Under the pieces are notes generated by a model. It had not been told where the DNA came from, did no database searches, and worked only from the letters and a program-made list of their open reading frames with translations. The translations under genes and the position numbers were made by a program. Of a stretch of 64,000 nucleotides of DNA, positions 46,551-57,716 are shown one piece after another; position 1 is the first letter of the stretch; each line of letters starts with the position of its first letter. The stretch comes from Zygaena filipendulae (Eukaryota > Arthropoda > Insecta > Lepidoptera > Zygaenidae), in NCBI GenBank assembly GCA_907165275.2, contig OU015665.1, forward strand, positions 8,680,001 through 8,744,000. Direction: 5' to 3'.

Positions 46551-46648
46551 TGTACACTTTTCTGATCATCCACTTCCTCGAAAGTCCATTCCCATTAACG
46601 TCCACGTCCCCAAATGTCTATTTGCTGAGCACTTTCCTAGAATGTCAC
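46551..46648 (-). repeat. decayed 17-bp minisatellite
   Basis: About six degenerate units on the reverse strand: TGTACACTTTTC, ATCCACTTCCTC, GTCCATTCCC, CGTCCACGTCCCC, TGTCTATTTG, GCACTTTCCTAG. They resemble the reverse complement of the array at 4691-4860 (TAAAATGTCCACTTTCC). Confidence 0.5.
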
Positions 46649-47300
46649 TAAATCAAACTGGAACAGGTAACCGAGACGATTTTGGTTCAAGATCTCCCAA
46701 ACTAAAGATCGTTTGAAATTTTTCCTTCGTTATAACTTTACACAATATTTTTTGTCTGATAACATCGTAGGAACGTAACGAGAACTTTTTGAATTATCAC
46801 AAGACCAGTCTCCAATGACAATTGATGTCGAGTCGAATTAAAAACCCTTTATCGCACCCAAAATCCCATTTACTTTAAAAGGGTTCAACACCAATGAAAA
46901 TAAAAGCGGAGGAAAAAGTCGCTAAAGACTTATCGAAATTCAATACCAATTAAAGAACATCATATTTTCACCTCCCCCCTCCCCACTTCCCCTTGTCAGC
47001 GCTCCTCGAGATACTATTCAAATTAAAGAATATTCGCTCATTGAGATGTCCCGGGAGACTCATTTAAATTAAGCTTTTTGAAAAAGTCTCATATCTTCTT
47101 TACCCGAGGCACACCGGTACATCAAAGAGGGCGTGGGCGGTAAAGGGGTAAGGTATTTTTCTTGGAGGGACGAGGCGGGGAGGGAAAAATGCGTAGCGAC
47201 TCACACATTTGTGCGTGAGTAAACACGGACGCACACAGCCGCGCCGGCTGTATGTAAAACACTTAAAGAAGCGACGAAGAAATGCGAGAAGCTTAGCGTC
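46649..47300. other. unique block with zinc-finger-type motif
   Basis: 47131-47139 is GCGTGGGCG, the EGR-family binding consensus. Also pyrimidine-rich CACCTCCCCCCTCCCCAC at 46970-46987, and TCAAATTAAAG-like words. No gene. Regulatory role inferred. Confidence 0.4.
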
Positions 47301-48279
47301 TACAGAGTGTTCGAGAAAACAACGAATATATTTTTTTTTATTGTTTTGTTGTATTATCAATTTTTACGAACTCGGAGGGGTAAAAGGCGATTAAGTGGTT
47401 TGTTTATAAATTATTTTATTTGTTTTTTTTTTAATAGAAAGGCTACCTACCTACTTATTCTGAAAAATAGGTTATTTGTATTTTTATCCCGGATGTTTTT
47501 GCAAAATTGTATATAGGTTAGGCACCTCCCTCTATTAGTTTCAACCGTCATATAAAAATATAGATAGCACACGAATTTGATAGAAAAGGTAACTCAACGA
47601 AAGGTTATTTCGTCGTCCTAGGAAAAATTTTTGTCCATTACATTAATAAATATTTGCCACTAACAAAGTAACATAACTTCAAAATGTGTCAACGATATGT
47701 TGTTAAATAAAATTTCTTAGTATATTTTTTTTATTCACTTTGCGAATATAGACAACACCCTGTCCATTTGGGGGGTAAAAGCGAAAGGGTTGCGGAGGCG
47801 ATCGCCCTCTCGCGGGGGTGTCCACCGCCTTCTTACAACCTTTTTACAGAGGGGGGGACAAAGTAATAAATGACAGAGACTCCCCCCGCGCACGGCGTAG
47901 AATGTAGACGCGTTTACTATGTGCAGATAGATAGATGTATCTGTGTGTTACTTTTTTGAGCGAGAATTGTCTTATTGGCATCTTAAAGGGGTAGCTGTTA
48001 ACGAGTTTTTTTTTTAATACTTAAGATAAATATGACGCCTGTCACGATTATGATGACACTAAGATTCGTTGCCAAAGTTTATTTAAGCTCCTATTAACCT
48101 AAAATATTATATACTCGTAATATATTGTATAAAATAACGGATGTGTACATTCACACTTCACACTGCAGTCACATTTTTCGTAACAATTTAATATTTTTTT
48201 TATAGGTATCTGGTCTAATTTTATTTGTCTTAAAAAAAAACCCAAACTCATTCATATGTTTTATTTCACAGGTTCTATA
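47301..48279. other. non-coding; GC-rich patch 47750-47950
   Basis: The patch has GGAGGCGATCGCCCTCTCGC and GGGGGGGAC. The remainder is AT-rich with no repeat seen. Confidence 0.4.
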
Positions 48280-48500
48280 TACAAAAAGTTGTCGTCGAGA
48301 ATGTTGTATTAGCGGGTCGTCTCGCGGGCCCAGGGGGGTGAGGCCTCGGGGTGAAAGGTGGAGGGAGGGGGGGTGGTGTAATTGCAAAATAAAATTAGCC
48401 GGAACGGGTACGTGCTCAATTTGCGCCTCCCGGGCACTGATTTGTTTTCGCTCTTGCCTATGTACGGGTCTTTGGGCCTTACTCTACTTCGTGCACGCGT
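48280..48500. other. G-rich unique block
   Basis: 48325-48373 has dense G-runs (GGTGGAGGGAGGGGGGGTGG), near-canonical for a quadruplex. TGCGCCTCCCGGGCACTG follows. No credible frame. Confidence 0.45.
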
Positions 48501-48739
48501 TTTCTTAGCCTATATATTATATTATTGATCCGCCCTTATATTCTGCCATATTGTTCGAAACCGGCGTTGCCTTGCAGGAGTCGTTTTCGCTCTATATACT
48601 GTTTATGTACAGTGTACACGTGCCAGTTAACGTCGAGTTTGTTGAGACTATTACAGGGATGAAGTAAGAAGTAGGTAAGCGATGCATGAGTGCGCTGTGA
48701 ATTTAATTAAAATAATCTCTCGGCTTACGAAATAAATGA

Positions 48740-49795
48740 ACGTTGAAAAATCCTTCTGGCGTTAAAAATAAACCGCGCCGTTGCGGTGTATCCGCGGGAT
48801 TGTCTAAAAAGGCGGCTAAAAGTTTCAGGGCCGGACTTCGGAGTCAATGGCTTTTTTATTTTTGCGTTTTCTTCCTTTTCCGCTTGAACTTTCGCGAAGT
48901 TTTTATTTTGTTGGAGTTCCACGAGTGTCAGTTTGGCGTTCGCTCCGCAATTTTCCGCGGTTTGCGGCCGATAATTGCGGACGCAGGTGGGAATATTATT
49001 TTCTTTTTCTTCTTCTTTTTCTCTCTGCTCTCTTCACTCCCACGATTTGGACGGTTTATTACAAAAATTACAAAGATTCGAATTTTGAACGAGTCGGCCG
49101 GCGACACGCACAGCCTCCTCGACGCGTCAGTTCAACCCACATATCGTCGCACATGACTCTGACACGTGAACGGTGATTGCCTATTTAGCGTCGGGCCTAT
49201 CTCGGACCGATTGCCGACACATGACACGTGCTCGGCACGCCCACCGCACAAGAACGCCCACTGAATACGTTCCCCGGGGCACATATGTACGGCGTATGTA
49301 TATGTGCCCCAGATACGCGGGCACGTGAGTACGTGTCACACATGTAGGCGTGTGTCGTGCACTGCGCATGTCGCTGGGCGTGGCCAGCCGTGTACGTTCA
49401 CGTGACGTGACTGTGTCCCCGGCCCCCCCCGCCCCATCCTGCCCCGCCGCCCCGCCAACGTGACAGCTATTTATTCCTCTCGCCAGCCACCGTCTCCGGC
49501 GTAACGATAAATGAGTTATAATTTATTTTTACTTGAAAAAGGAAGGGTAAGGGAGTTTCGCCTCGCGTTCTGTAATTAATGGTGGAATTGCCTATTCCCA
49601 AATGTTCGGGTTGCTTTAATGAGGTGGTGCCGAGATTAAAACGCGAAAAACGAGCTGTCTTAGAGGCTGCCGAATTGACTCGTGATGCCATCTACGAGCC
49701 CGGGCTCGGATAGTGTCCGGTTTTCCGGGTGAATTGTTAATGAACGGCGATTTTATGTCGGCTTATTCTTAAGCGTCTCGTTATTTCACGTCCCT
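48740..49795. promoter_or_regulatory. CpG-rich island with four CACGTG E-boxes
   Basis: CACGTG occurs at 49163-49168, 49225-49230, 49322-49327 and 49399-49404. GGGGCACATA/TATGTGCCCC (49276-49285 and 49301-49310) forms a perfect 10-bp stem. C-runs at 49417-49453 form a - strand G4 motif. 49500-49790 adds CTGTAATTAATGG. Frames of 137 and 109 codons overlap in different phases and look compositional. Promoter, enhancer or non-coding first exon are possible. Confidence 0.4.
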
Positions 49796-50339
49796 AAAAA
49801 GACAGAGTTACAACAGCTTTGAAACTTGTAATATTGTCAGAGCTACCATACGAAATCTGTATTGAATAGAATATACCCGCAAATTTTCACGAAGTAAAAC
49901 TAATATTAATAATATTTTGATCCGGAAAATAAGCATTCTTTCATTAAAATCCATCCTACCTGTGTGATGTGTCCATAGAGATATGTTTTGCATTTGCTTA
50001 TAGATAGAACCATAGTTGTTTTGTTTTGTTAGTTAGGTACAGTTTTACTTTGTTTGGCCGAGTTTTAAGTGTCTTAAATATTAAGGCACGAGTTAGTTAC
50101 CCATATGCCTATAGATAACGATTATCAAGTATAGAATGACTAAGAAAGTATATAGAGCAAGTTTAGGACGAGGTTATTTGAGGCGGATGTAAGGTCAGGA
50201 TCTTAGAGGAGGTCCTCAGAAAGGCAAACTAATGATATAATAATGATGGGCATAAATAATATTATCTATTATTATGCTATCTAACACCGAAAAAAAAGCA
50301 TGACAATGCAATGTCTGAGCATGCAGGAGATATATATTG
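49796..50339. other. AT-rich non-coding sequence
   Basis: Nothing recognised. Confidence 0.5.
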
Positions 50340-50430
50340 TGTACAAATTTAGATTAGGCATTGTTTGTGTTTGTATCATTTTCTTGTGTGTTGTGCTGAA
50401 ATAAATGTATTTTCTTCTTCTTCTTCTTCA
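50340..50430 (+). mobile_element. retroposon tail with (CTT)n
   Basis: TTTAGATTAGGCATTGTTTG, AAATAAATGTATT and (CTT)n. The first part recurs at 3238-3315. Confidence 0.45.
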
Positions 50431-50439
50431 ATGTTATAT

Positions 50440-50545
50440 CATAGAGCTGATTTGATGATGGAACTAAAAGATGGCCATGTGAACTCTGTAATTTGGTAAA
50501 CGACGCAACACATCGAGTTGACGCTCGTTTGATTGGTCCTTGACA
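50440..50545 (-). repeat. dispersed repeat, 'CATCATCAGATCAGC' family, reverse
   Basis: Reverse order of 8350-8545: GAGCTGATTTGATGATGGAA, AGATGGCCATGTGAACTCTG, then CAACACATCGAGTTGACGC and TTGGTCCTTGACAAGG, shared with 53300-53445. Confidence 0.55.
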
Positions 50546-50726
50546 AGGGCCCATTTCCAAACGTTCTAGGTGCCAAAATATTAGAAATTATATTACTCTT
50601 TATGCCATTAGAAACATTGTAAATGTTTTTCTTTGTCGAGTAAAACTTCTTTGATTCGGAGGGAAAGACAGTTTTTGTGGCGTCTTATCTTAGCGGGGCG
50701 TGTTATGGTCATAGTGAATAAGGGCC
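50546..50726. mobile_element. MITE, 'TTCACTATGACCA' family, 5' truncated
   Basis: CATTTCCAAACGTTCTAGGT to TGGTCATAGTGAATAAGGGC; aligns with the right part of 57490-57716. The left inverted repeat is missing where it meets the repeat upstream. Confidence 0.75.
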
Positions 50727-50784
50727 AAGGACTCTGATTCAAGATAATTACCTACTGTTTAGTTCAGTTTACTCTTAAAGCGTG

Positions 50785-51069
50785 TTTTTAGGGTGCCGTA
50801 ACCAAAGGGTAAAACGGGACCCTATTACTAAGAGTCCGCTGTCCGTCCGTCCGTCCGTCTGTGTGTCCGTCTGTCACCAGGCTGTATCTTATGAACCGTG
50901 ATAGTTAGACAGTTGAAATTTCCACAGATGATGCTATAACAACAAATACTAAAAAACAAAATAAAATAAATATTTTAGGGGGGAAAACGTGCTTTTTTTT
51001 TTTGCCGTTTTTATAGATAGTACGGAACCCTTCGTGCGCGAGTCCAACTTGCACTTGGCCAGCTTTTTA
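50785..51069 (+). repeat. 'GGGTGCCGTAACC / CACTTGGCCAG' lepidopteran repeat
   Basis: TTTTAGGGTGCCGTAACC, a (GTCC)n run at about 50842-50880, TATCTTATGAACCGTGATAG, and the end GTACGGAACCCTTCG, AACTTGCACTTGGCC. This order is a widespread interspersed repeat in Lepidoptera. Confidence 0.75.
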
Positions 51070-51694
51070 ATTTATTTTTAACTATTTGAACTCATTAGGT
51101 ACATTATATTTGGCTTCAATCTAAATGCCTTCACAGGGCATCGCTCTTAGTTTCGGCACAGAAATATATAAGTAGGAGAGTCTGACGTAGTTTCTTGAAA
51201 TAATTAAATCATTTGAATAAACATTTATTTGTGTCCACGGAGTTATGTTGACAAATGACCTCGCAGCGGGCAGTAGGGTGACCATTAAGCACAGTCAGTA
51301 TGGCACGTGGGCAGGATGGCAGTGGCTTAGGAATTCAGGTAGTGTGTGACGGATGTACTGTCCGCGGGCGCGCCGGCTGTGTGGTCATCATTCATTTTAT
51401 ACATGCTGATCGTTTTTGATGGAATTCTATTTGTAGTAGTATAATATATTTTATTTTATTTTGATTTTTTAAATAAATTGTAAAACAAATGGGCTGAACG
51501 ACAAAGCATGGAACTTGGATGTGACTTGCAGGATAGTAAAAAACAAGCAAGGAACTCACATATGTTCACTAAAAATCATAGTCAATTTCCCTTGAACCTG
51601 ATCAAGAAAAACTGGCATGACGAAAAATCACTTAGTTTTAGATATCGATACCGATTAAAGATTGTCAACTTGGCTAAGAGGACAGGTATTTTTG
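51070..51694. other. non-coding sequence
   Basis: 51240-51400 is mixed (GTCCGCGGGCGCGCCGGCTG). No gene. Confidence 0.4.
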
Positions 51695-51750
51695 ACAGCG
51701 CCATCGGTGTAGTGGTTAGGAAGTCTGATAGTGTCCAAGCCTTATTATTG
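51695..51750 (+). mobile_element. tRNA-like SINE head fragment
   Basis: GCCATCGGTGTAGTGGTTAG contains a good A box. No B box follows. Confidence 0.4.
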
Positions 51751-51934
51751 TAATATTTGGATAATGATTTTGGTGTTGCAAACTCTACTTACAGTAAATA
51801 GGAAATCGAAATAGCTGCCTGTTCATCAAATCAAATACTTACATAAAGAATCTGCATTTTTTTGGATGATGTCTAGTGACAATAATCCGTCATTTGTTTT
51901 GTGAAATTATAATGTATCACTATATTCCTGCATA

Positions 51935-52105
51935 GTATAAAACAAAGTCGCTTCCAGCTGTCCGTCTGTCCCGATGTGTGCATAGATCTTTAAAACTACG
52001 CAACGGATTTGGATGTGGTTTTTTTAATAGATAGAGTGATTCAAGAGGACGGTTTATACGTATAATTTATCTTGGAATTCCCGCGGGAACACCGAAATTT
52101 CTTCT
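51935..52105 (+). mobile_element. Helitron, fifth body type, 3' truncated
   Basis: AACAAAGTCGCTTCCAGCTG, AACTACGCAACGGATTTGG, GATAGAGTGATTCAAGAGG, then the common CTTGGAATTCCCGCGGGAAC. Ends in a CTT run. Confidence 0.7.
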
Positions 52106-52134
52106 TCTTCAAAAATAAAATCTTATATTATGTC

Positions 52135-52195
52135 TCCTCTAACCTAGGGTAGCCTGGTAGAGATCACTTATTAGTGATAAGGTCGGTCGGTCGGA
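52135..52195 (+). mobile_element. retroposon fragment
   Basis: CTAGGGTAGCCTGGTAGAGA, TATTAGTGATAAGGTCGG; same family as 34735-34870. (GGTC)n at the end. Confidence 0.5.
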
Positions 52196-52561
52196 CGGGC
52201 GTTTTTTATATTAGCAATACCTACTTTATGTTTGTGAGTGAGTACACAATATAGTTATTTCATTTTAAATTTTATTTCATTACATTTCGTATTAATAGCA
52301 AAAGTATTTCCAACCAAGTCTAGTTTACAGCCTTTACATTCATTAATTGCATATTTTAATGAACATTTTAATTTATTTTATCTACATTTAAAGCTGTATG
52401 TAGGTACATGTTTTCTAATATGGTTTACAGAACATACTGTATAAAGTGGTATGGTAGGTGATTAAATACGATTTAAACATATTACAGAGGCGACCAAACG
52501 TCACATACACCAATTTAGTTACCAATTACCTCCGTTTTATAGGTATTTAATTTATCATTGA

Positions 52562-52625
52562 CTAGCTGTGCCCCGTGGTTTCACCCGCGTGAATTTCGGA
52601 ATGCTTGCAGGAACTCCTGATTTTC
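52562..52625 (-). mobile_element. Helitron 3' end, reverse
   Basis: T|CTAG end (reverse), GCCCCGTGGTTTCACCCGCG, GCTTGCAGGAACTCC. Body lost; two overlapping frames over it are artefacts. Confidence 0.7.
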
Positions 52626-53299
52626 TTGAATACAAACCTTGTCTGGATTGACACGAATTTTGATTGAATAAACACAAATTTAGAAAAAAAAAACTTGTAC
52701 CTACGAATTGAAATGAAAATAAAGTCAAGTATGACAAGAGTCACTCAAATATGTATGTTGTATCGACCGCAGAGAGCTCATGACTTGGCGTCCGATGATT
52801 AAATATATAATTTGAAATGTCGACGAATCGAGTTCGACCCGCAGCGACCACAGACTACCGAGGGTCATTAGTCAAAAGCGTCACGCCACATTAGGTGTGC
52901 CCGGACAAATCACACAAGATGTATGCGATACCAACACCGATACCCAGATCGGTCGAGATAAGATTACGTGTGGGCAATGCATAAAACAAATATAGGCATC
53001 TTAAACTTATACTATATAATAGGTATCTCACAGAAGTAAGCTGAAGTAGTTATAAATAATAAAATAAATAAAAAGCTTTTTACTTCTTACTACACGCTAA
53101 CTTATAAAACATGAATTCTTAAAATAGTTAGTTGAAATAGTTAAGAAAAAAAACTACTCATAAAAGACACGCCTTAGGAGTTTGGACTTTTTTAAGATAA
53201 TAATAAATAGGTATTTAATTGGCAGACGAATAACATTAGTGTACGAGATTGTGGACAAATATCTGAGCAATCGGTTAAAAAAACCTGACATAAAAAGTA
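52626..53299. other. non-coding; unique block 52755-52965
   Basis: CpG-containing block (CGAGTTCGACCCGCAGCG). The rest is AT-rich, no gene. Confidence 0.4.
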
Positions 53300-53445
53300 G
53301 TCATCTAGGACGAGTCCTTGTCAAGGCCAATCAAACCAACGAGCCCCAACTCGACGGGGTTAAGTTGTACCGAGTGCCCAGCATGGACATAATATTTCAG
53401 CTGCATGCATGGTGGCATTTAATGAAGTTGTCGTCATCATGAACT
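53300..53445 (+). repeat. dispersed repeat shared with 50440-50545
   Basis: GAGTCCTTGTCAAGGCCAAT, AACGAGCCCCAACTCGAC; same order as the reverse of 50505-50545. The 86-codon frame across it has no recognised domain. Confidence 0.45.
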
Positions 53446-53509
53446 ATGACAGCAAAATATGGTGATAATAATTATGTACATATAAAAATACTAATTGACC
53501 AAATGTATT

Positions 53510-53615
53510 TGGCGCATAGCCGGCCGCTGCCGCGGCACCCTCGCTGCGCTCGCTCAGCTTGCGCGTCTTGGCCACAAGTACAAAGCCAAACTTAACCTGA
53601 CACAGCATGATGCTT
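53510..53615 (+). mobile_element. fragment of the Mutator-like element
   Basis: GCCGGCCGCTGCCGCGGCAC, CTCGCTGCGCTCGCTCAGC and AACTTAACCTGACAC parallel 55930-56010 of the intact element. Confidence 0.65.
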
Positions 53616-54172
53616 TAGTCACTAGTAGTAATATATCAATTCATGATGTGGTCAATTCTTAGATATGGCCACGACATACATAGGTGGGTAGTGGGTACAC
53701 AGTTTCATTTCGATAGGTACGTCAAATAGAAGTAGGTTAAAATGACACAGTGAAGATAATTTCAACGTCATAAAAAGTTTGATTAGAATCAGCAATGCAA
53801 TTGATTGCAATGTTTTTTAAACGCGCATGTTCCGATTTCAAATAAATTTTGAAAGTGGACACATTTTTACCGGCCGCCATTGCGCCACGAGTGAGCGGAC
53901 GCCGGACGTGAGTACTGTATCTCACATCCGTTTGGTTCATAATTAGATATATTAATCGACGCCAAGCCTTTGGTAGCCATTTTTGTCCTATTTTATGTAC
54001 CTAATAACGACTCGACAAATATGCTTTTAATTTTGTGTTTTAATTTTGTTTTTATACGAAGATTATTATAATTAAATACCGTTGCGGGTTTTTTGGATTT
54101 TGTGTTCAATAATGTAATCTATAATAATTACTGTCATTACAAAATAATGTTAAATGTTTTAGTACTAGGCTA
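53616..54172. other. AT-rich non-coding sequence
   Basis: 53860-53930 is CpG-containing. Nothing else. Confidence 0.45.
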
Positions 54173-54302
54173 CTAGCTGTTGCCTACGATTTCACCCACG
54201 ATGTGTAGGTTTGCAAATTTTCATGATAATCGGTTGAGCCGCTACGGCGTGAAAGCGTAACAAACAAAAAAAACTCACTTTCGTATTTATAATAAGATTA
54301 GT
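54173..54302 (-). mobile_element. Helitron with internal deletion, reverse
   Basis: Reverse CTAG and ACGATTTCACCCACGATG join directly to TGCAAATTTTCATGATAATC; the GAATTCCCGCGGG and ACAGAGAAGGAC blocks are missing. 5' end intact. Confidence 0.75.
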
Positions 54303-54779
54303 TACTATATAGAATTTTAGGATACATTTGTTAAAATAAAAATTAATTTTTTATAAAACAGTGTCAAAAACATTTTATACTGTTTTATTCTTTGACCAAA
54401 ACAACATAGGCATAGACTGACTTATCCTTTCACCTCAACATCAAGAAGGCACCATATTCCGCTGGTTTCGTAACTAGGACCTTTTAACCGACCGTGCTAA
54501 CCGGGTAATGTATGTAGCACGATAATATCCAGTACGATCATAATATTATCCGCCCGCGGCCAACACCTTGTGTATTGTTCGAGATACAGTGGGCAGCGAA
54601 TGCATATTTATAGGTCTTCAAAGTAACAACTTTTGCTCACAAACATAATAATATCTAGAATTAAATACCATATTGCCTAAAATAAACTCTCTGCGCATAC
54701 CGTGTCAAATGCAGCATGCACTAGTCACCAAAAGAAACTATCTTAGGAACTGAATTAAAAACAATTCCTCTCGCTTTTA
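54303..54779. other. non-coding sequence
   Basis: 54465-54520 (CTAGGACCTTTTAACCGACC, GTGCTAACCGGG) faintly resembles a reversed SINE head. Otherwise nothing. Confidence 0.35.
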
Positions 54780-54962
54780 CTCCCGTTAATACTTACCTAT
54801 CGGAGTCCCTGCAGGAATTCCGGGATACAAGTGTTCCTTCCCTACCCCTAACAACGATGTAAGTATTCAAAATGTCGTCATGACTCATGATCGGTTGAGA
54901 AAATAGGGCGTGAAAAGCACTGTGAAAAGTTAAAATACCTAGTTACTTTCGAATTCATAATT
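54780..54962 (-). mobile_element. Helitron, reverse, 3' end lost
   Basis: CGGAGTCCCTGCAGGAATTC, CATGATCGGTTGAG and AGTTACTTTCGAATTCATAA. No CTAG. Confidence 0.65.
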
Positions 54963-55822
54963 TTGGAATGCATTCATGTTTTTTTTTTAATTTAAGATGC
55001 CGCTATTTTCGTGTTGCCTGTAGTAACATGTTTTGCTCTATTTTAGGTTTGAGCTTTTTTCAAAGTATTATAGGAATTTGTTTTATTAAAGGTTATTGGC
55101 GGTTATTAAGCTTATAACACAAAGTCGCTATCCGCGTCTGCTGTATAAGCTTATAATTCTTCTTAACCGGTGGGGGTGGGAAATAACTAAATAATAAAAT
55201 CCAATCAAAATTTCTTTATTGTAACCACAATAATAATTAAAATACATAGAGAAGAACCTATAAAATAGGCAAAACTTAACGGTGTATGTCTGTTTACGCA
55301 CGCATCGCGCAAAATACTGCAGATTTTAATGAAACTCGATGACTTGGTTTGGTCAACATGTGATAATATATTTTTATTCTGATAACATAAAAAAATCGTA
55401 TATTAATGTTCAAATGAGACCTGATGAGAGTACCTATATACCTACCTATAGTTTTTCTTGTCGCTATAACTATCATACTTTCAACTAAAGGTACATCACT
55501 GTATAGTTTGCGCCCAAAAAACACTGCAGTTGCGTCGCGTCGTGGGCTTACCAAAGACTATAAAAACACCTTTTTTTCTTCTTATAACATTCTCTTTATT
55601 TCAGTTACGGACCGTTTGATTTTAATTTTTTTTCTCTGTTAATTTTTGTAAAACGTCCAATTATACAATTTCGTTTCGGTATACCTATAAAACAAAAATC
55701 TCAACCACTTCGTGTTGCGCTAGATTTTTATGTAATCAACCATCATTCTTGTGATGCAAAAATTTTAAAAAAAAAGAAGGCCCATTAAGTCAGGAGACCA
55801 AAAACTATTTGTAATCAGAGCT
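54963..55822. other. AT-rich non-coding sequence
   Basis: No recognised element. An 86-codon reverse frame (55294-55554) is featureless. Confidence 0.45.
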
Positions 55823-55831
55823 ATTAGATTA

Positions 55832-56562
55832 GGCAGTGCCTCCGCAGCCGGCGCCGGCCGCCGACTTGGCAGCCGGCGCCGGCCGCGGATTCGGAAGCCG
55901 GCGCTGGCTGCCGAAATATTTTGACTTTGGCGCTTCGCCGGCCGCTACCGCGGCACGCTCGCTACGCTCGCTCGGCTCGCGCGACTTCGTCAACAGTGCA
56001 AACCTAACCTAACCAACTCAAGTTTAACAAATTTTCATTTTCATTAGCAAATTATAATAATCAAAGATAATAAATAATATTATCACTTTATCCGAATGTA
56101 AAACGAAACAATTCTTACAAAGTCAATGGCAAATGGTTGACACATCGCGGAGTTTTGTATGAAATTGTGAAACTTTAGTATTTTTTTTCTCGAAAACGAT
56201 GAGTTTCCGTAATTAGGGATTTTATGTGAAGTTATATTAAGCAAAGTCCCACACACATAAAAAATATGAAGCTCTAAATCGCGGGTGCTTATTGTACAGT
56301 TGAGCCGAGAACTTCTTCAAATTGTTTATACGTTGAAAATCTATCATTTACTTTTATTTTCACATTATTCGCACAAGCCTTGGTGTTTTTTTCGCGAGAT
56401 ACGGTGCGAGTAAATCACACAACCACAAACTCATGAATGAAATGACAAATGACAATACCATGACATGACATTCTGACAGTGCTGCCAACATACCCATGTG
56501 TGCACCGCCGGCTCCCAATCACTTAAATTTTGGAAGCCGGCGCCGGCTGCGGAGGCACTACC
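55832..56562. mobile_element. 731-bp non-autonomous Mutator-like element
   Basis: Inverted ends GGCAGTGCCTCCGCAGCC and GGCTGCGGAGGCACTACC. The 9-bp sequence ATTAGATTA occurs immediately outside both (55823-55831 and 56563-56571). Next to the left end are three 25-bp tandem units (55844-55918) of GCAGCCGGCGCCGGCCGC. Interior has a CGCTCGCTACGCTCGCTCGG tract and AACCTAACCTAACC. No transposase frame. Confidence 0.82.
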
Positions 56563-56758
56563 ATTAGATTATATAAATTATCTATCTTTACCTATAGGGG
56601 TATTGTCTAAGCCTAAGGCCACACTACAAAGAGCTTCGCTTATTGCTAAAAGCTAGGCACTGAACTCACTGGCATCGCATAGTGACTAGCTAGGCACCTA
56701 CATGTATGGGGTGTCACTTGCAGTGTGGCCAGCTGCGATAGTCTATACGTATACAGTA

Positions 56759-56976
56759 TCCAATTTTATTTATGTTATTTATATGGTATCTGTGTGTCTG
56801 TCTGTCTGTTTGTTTCGGCACATCTCTGAAACGACTGGACCAATTTTAACGGGACTTTCACTGGCAGATAGCTGATATTATAAGGAGTAACTTAGGCCAC
56901 CTTTATTTTAGAAAAAAAAAATTGTTCCTACGGGAATTCTGAAAATCACGCGGGTGACACCGCGGGACACAGCTAG
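56759..56976 (+). mobile_element. Helitron, complete, 'GGCAGATAGCTGAT' subfamily
   Basis: A|TCCAATTT to CAGCTAG|T, 218 bp. CGACTGGACCAATTTTAACG, then the diagnostic block, and the shared hairpin CGCGGGTGACACCGCG. Confidence 0.85.
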
Positions 56977-57489
56977 TATGCAATATGTTTGTTCTATATT
57001 CACTAAGCGAGTATCTTGGCTCTTAGCAATAAGTGAAGCTCTTTGTAGTGTGGCCTTAGCCTATTACATCGTACAAAACTTTTATGCAGGTTTTTTTTAC
57101 TTCCATCGTAGAAAATGCTGCAACTTAACAGTTTTTTAATACTGATTCGAATGCAAAATACAAGAAATTGCGTTTTATGTCATTAATTTACCTTTAATTA
57201 CGTACTAACAGGCTGAATTATTTCAATTTTTTTTTTGTATTAATGATCGGAATTCAGCGTAGCTTACCTATATTTATTTATCTGGTGTTATATTTAGTAT
57301 GCATTGAAGTTTATTAATGATTAAAATCATCATAATCCGTTCCGTAGTTTATAGAGGAACAAGACGGACAAACAGACAGACAGATGCGGATGGTGATTTT
57401 GTTTTGCACTATTTAGAAAATTTGAGGCACTAGCGTGTAGTACAGGTACCTATAGACACATACTATATATAAGATTACGTTCACAACCT
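56977..57489. other. AT-rich non-coding sequence
   Basis: 57330-57395 (CCGTTCCGTAGTTTATAGAG, GACAAACAGACAGACAGA) may be a decayed Helitron 5' part. No gene. Confidence 0.4.
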
Positions 57490-57716
57490 CGGCTCTTATT
57501 CACTATGACCAACTGCATTCTTTGCCCATAACGCAGGTCCCAAACACGCATTTCCAAACGTTCTAGATGCCAAGATATTAGAAATTATTATTCTTTATGC
57601 CATAAGAAACGTTGTAAATGCATTTTTTGCAGTAAAACTTTTTTGATTACGAGGGAAAGACAGTTTTTGCGGCGTCTTATCTTAGCGCAGCGTGTCATGG
57701 TCATAGTAAGGGCCCT
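57490..57716. mobile_element. MITE, 'TTCACTATGACCA' family
   Basis: GGCTCTTATTCACTATGACC to GGTCATAGTAAGGGCCC. Interior AAACGTTCTAGATGCCAAG and GGGAAAGACAGTTTTTGCGG as in 50546-50726. Confidence 0.82.

Noticed and set aside
48743..49176. Overlapping 137- and 109-codon forward frames in the GC-rich island
   Set aside because: Two frames in different phases over the same bases, a poly-Phe tract from a TTC/TTT run, and no domain. They look compositional.
55996..56010. AACCTAACCTAACC as a telomeric (TTAGG)n array
   Set aside because: Only two to three units, inside a transposon. A real array would be much longer.
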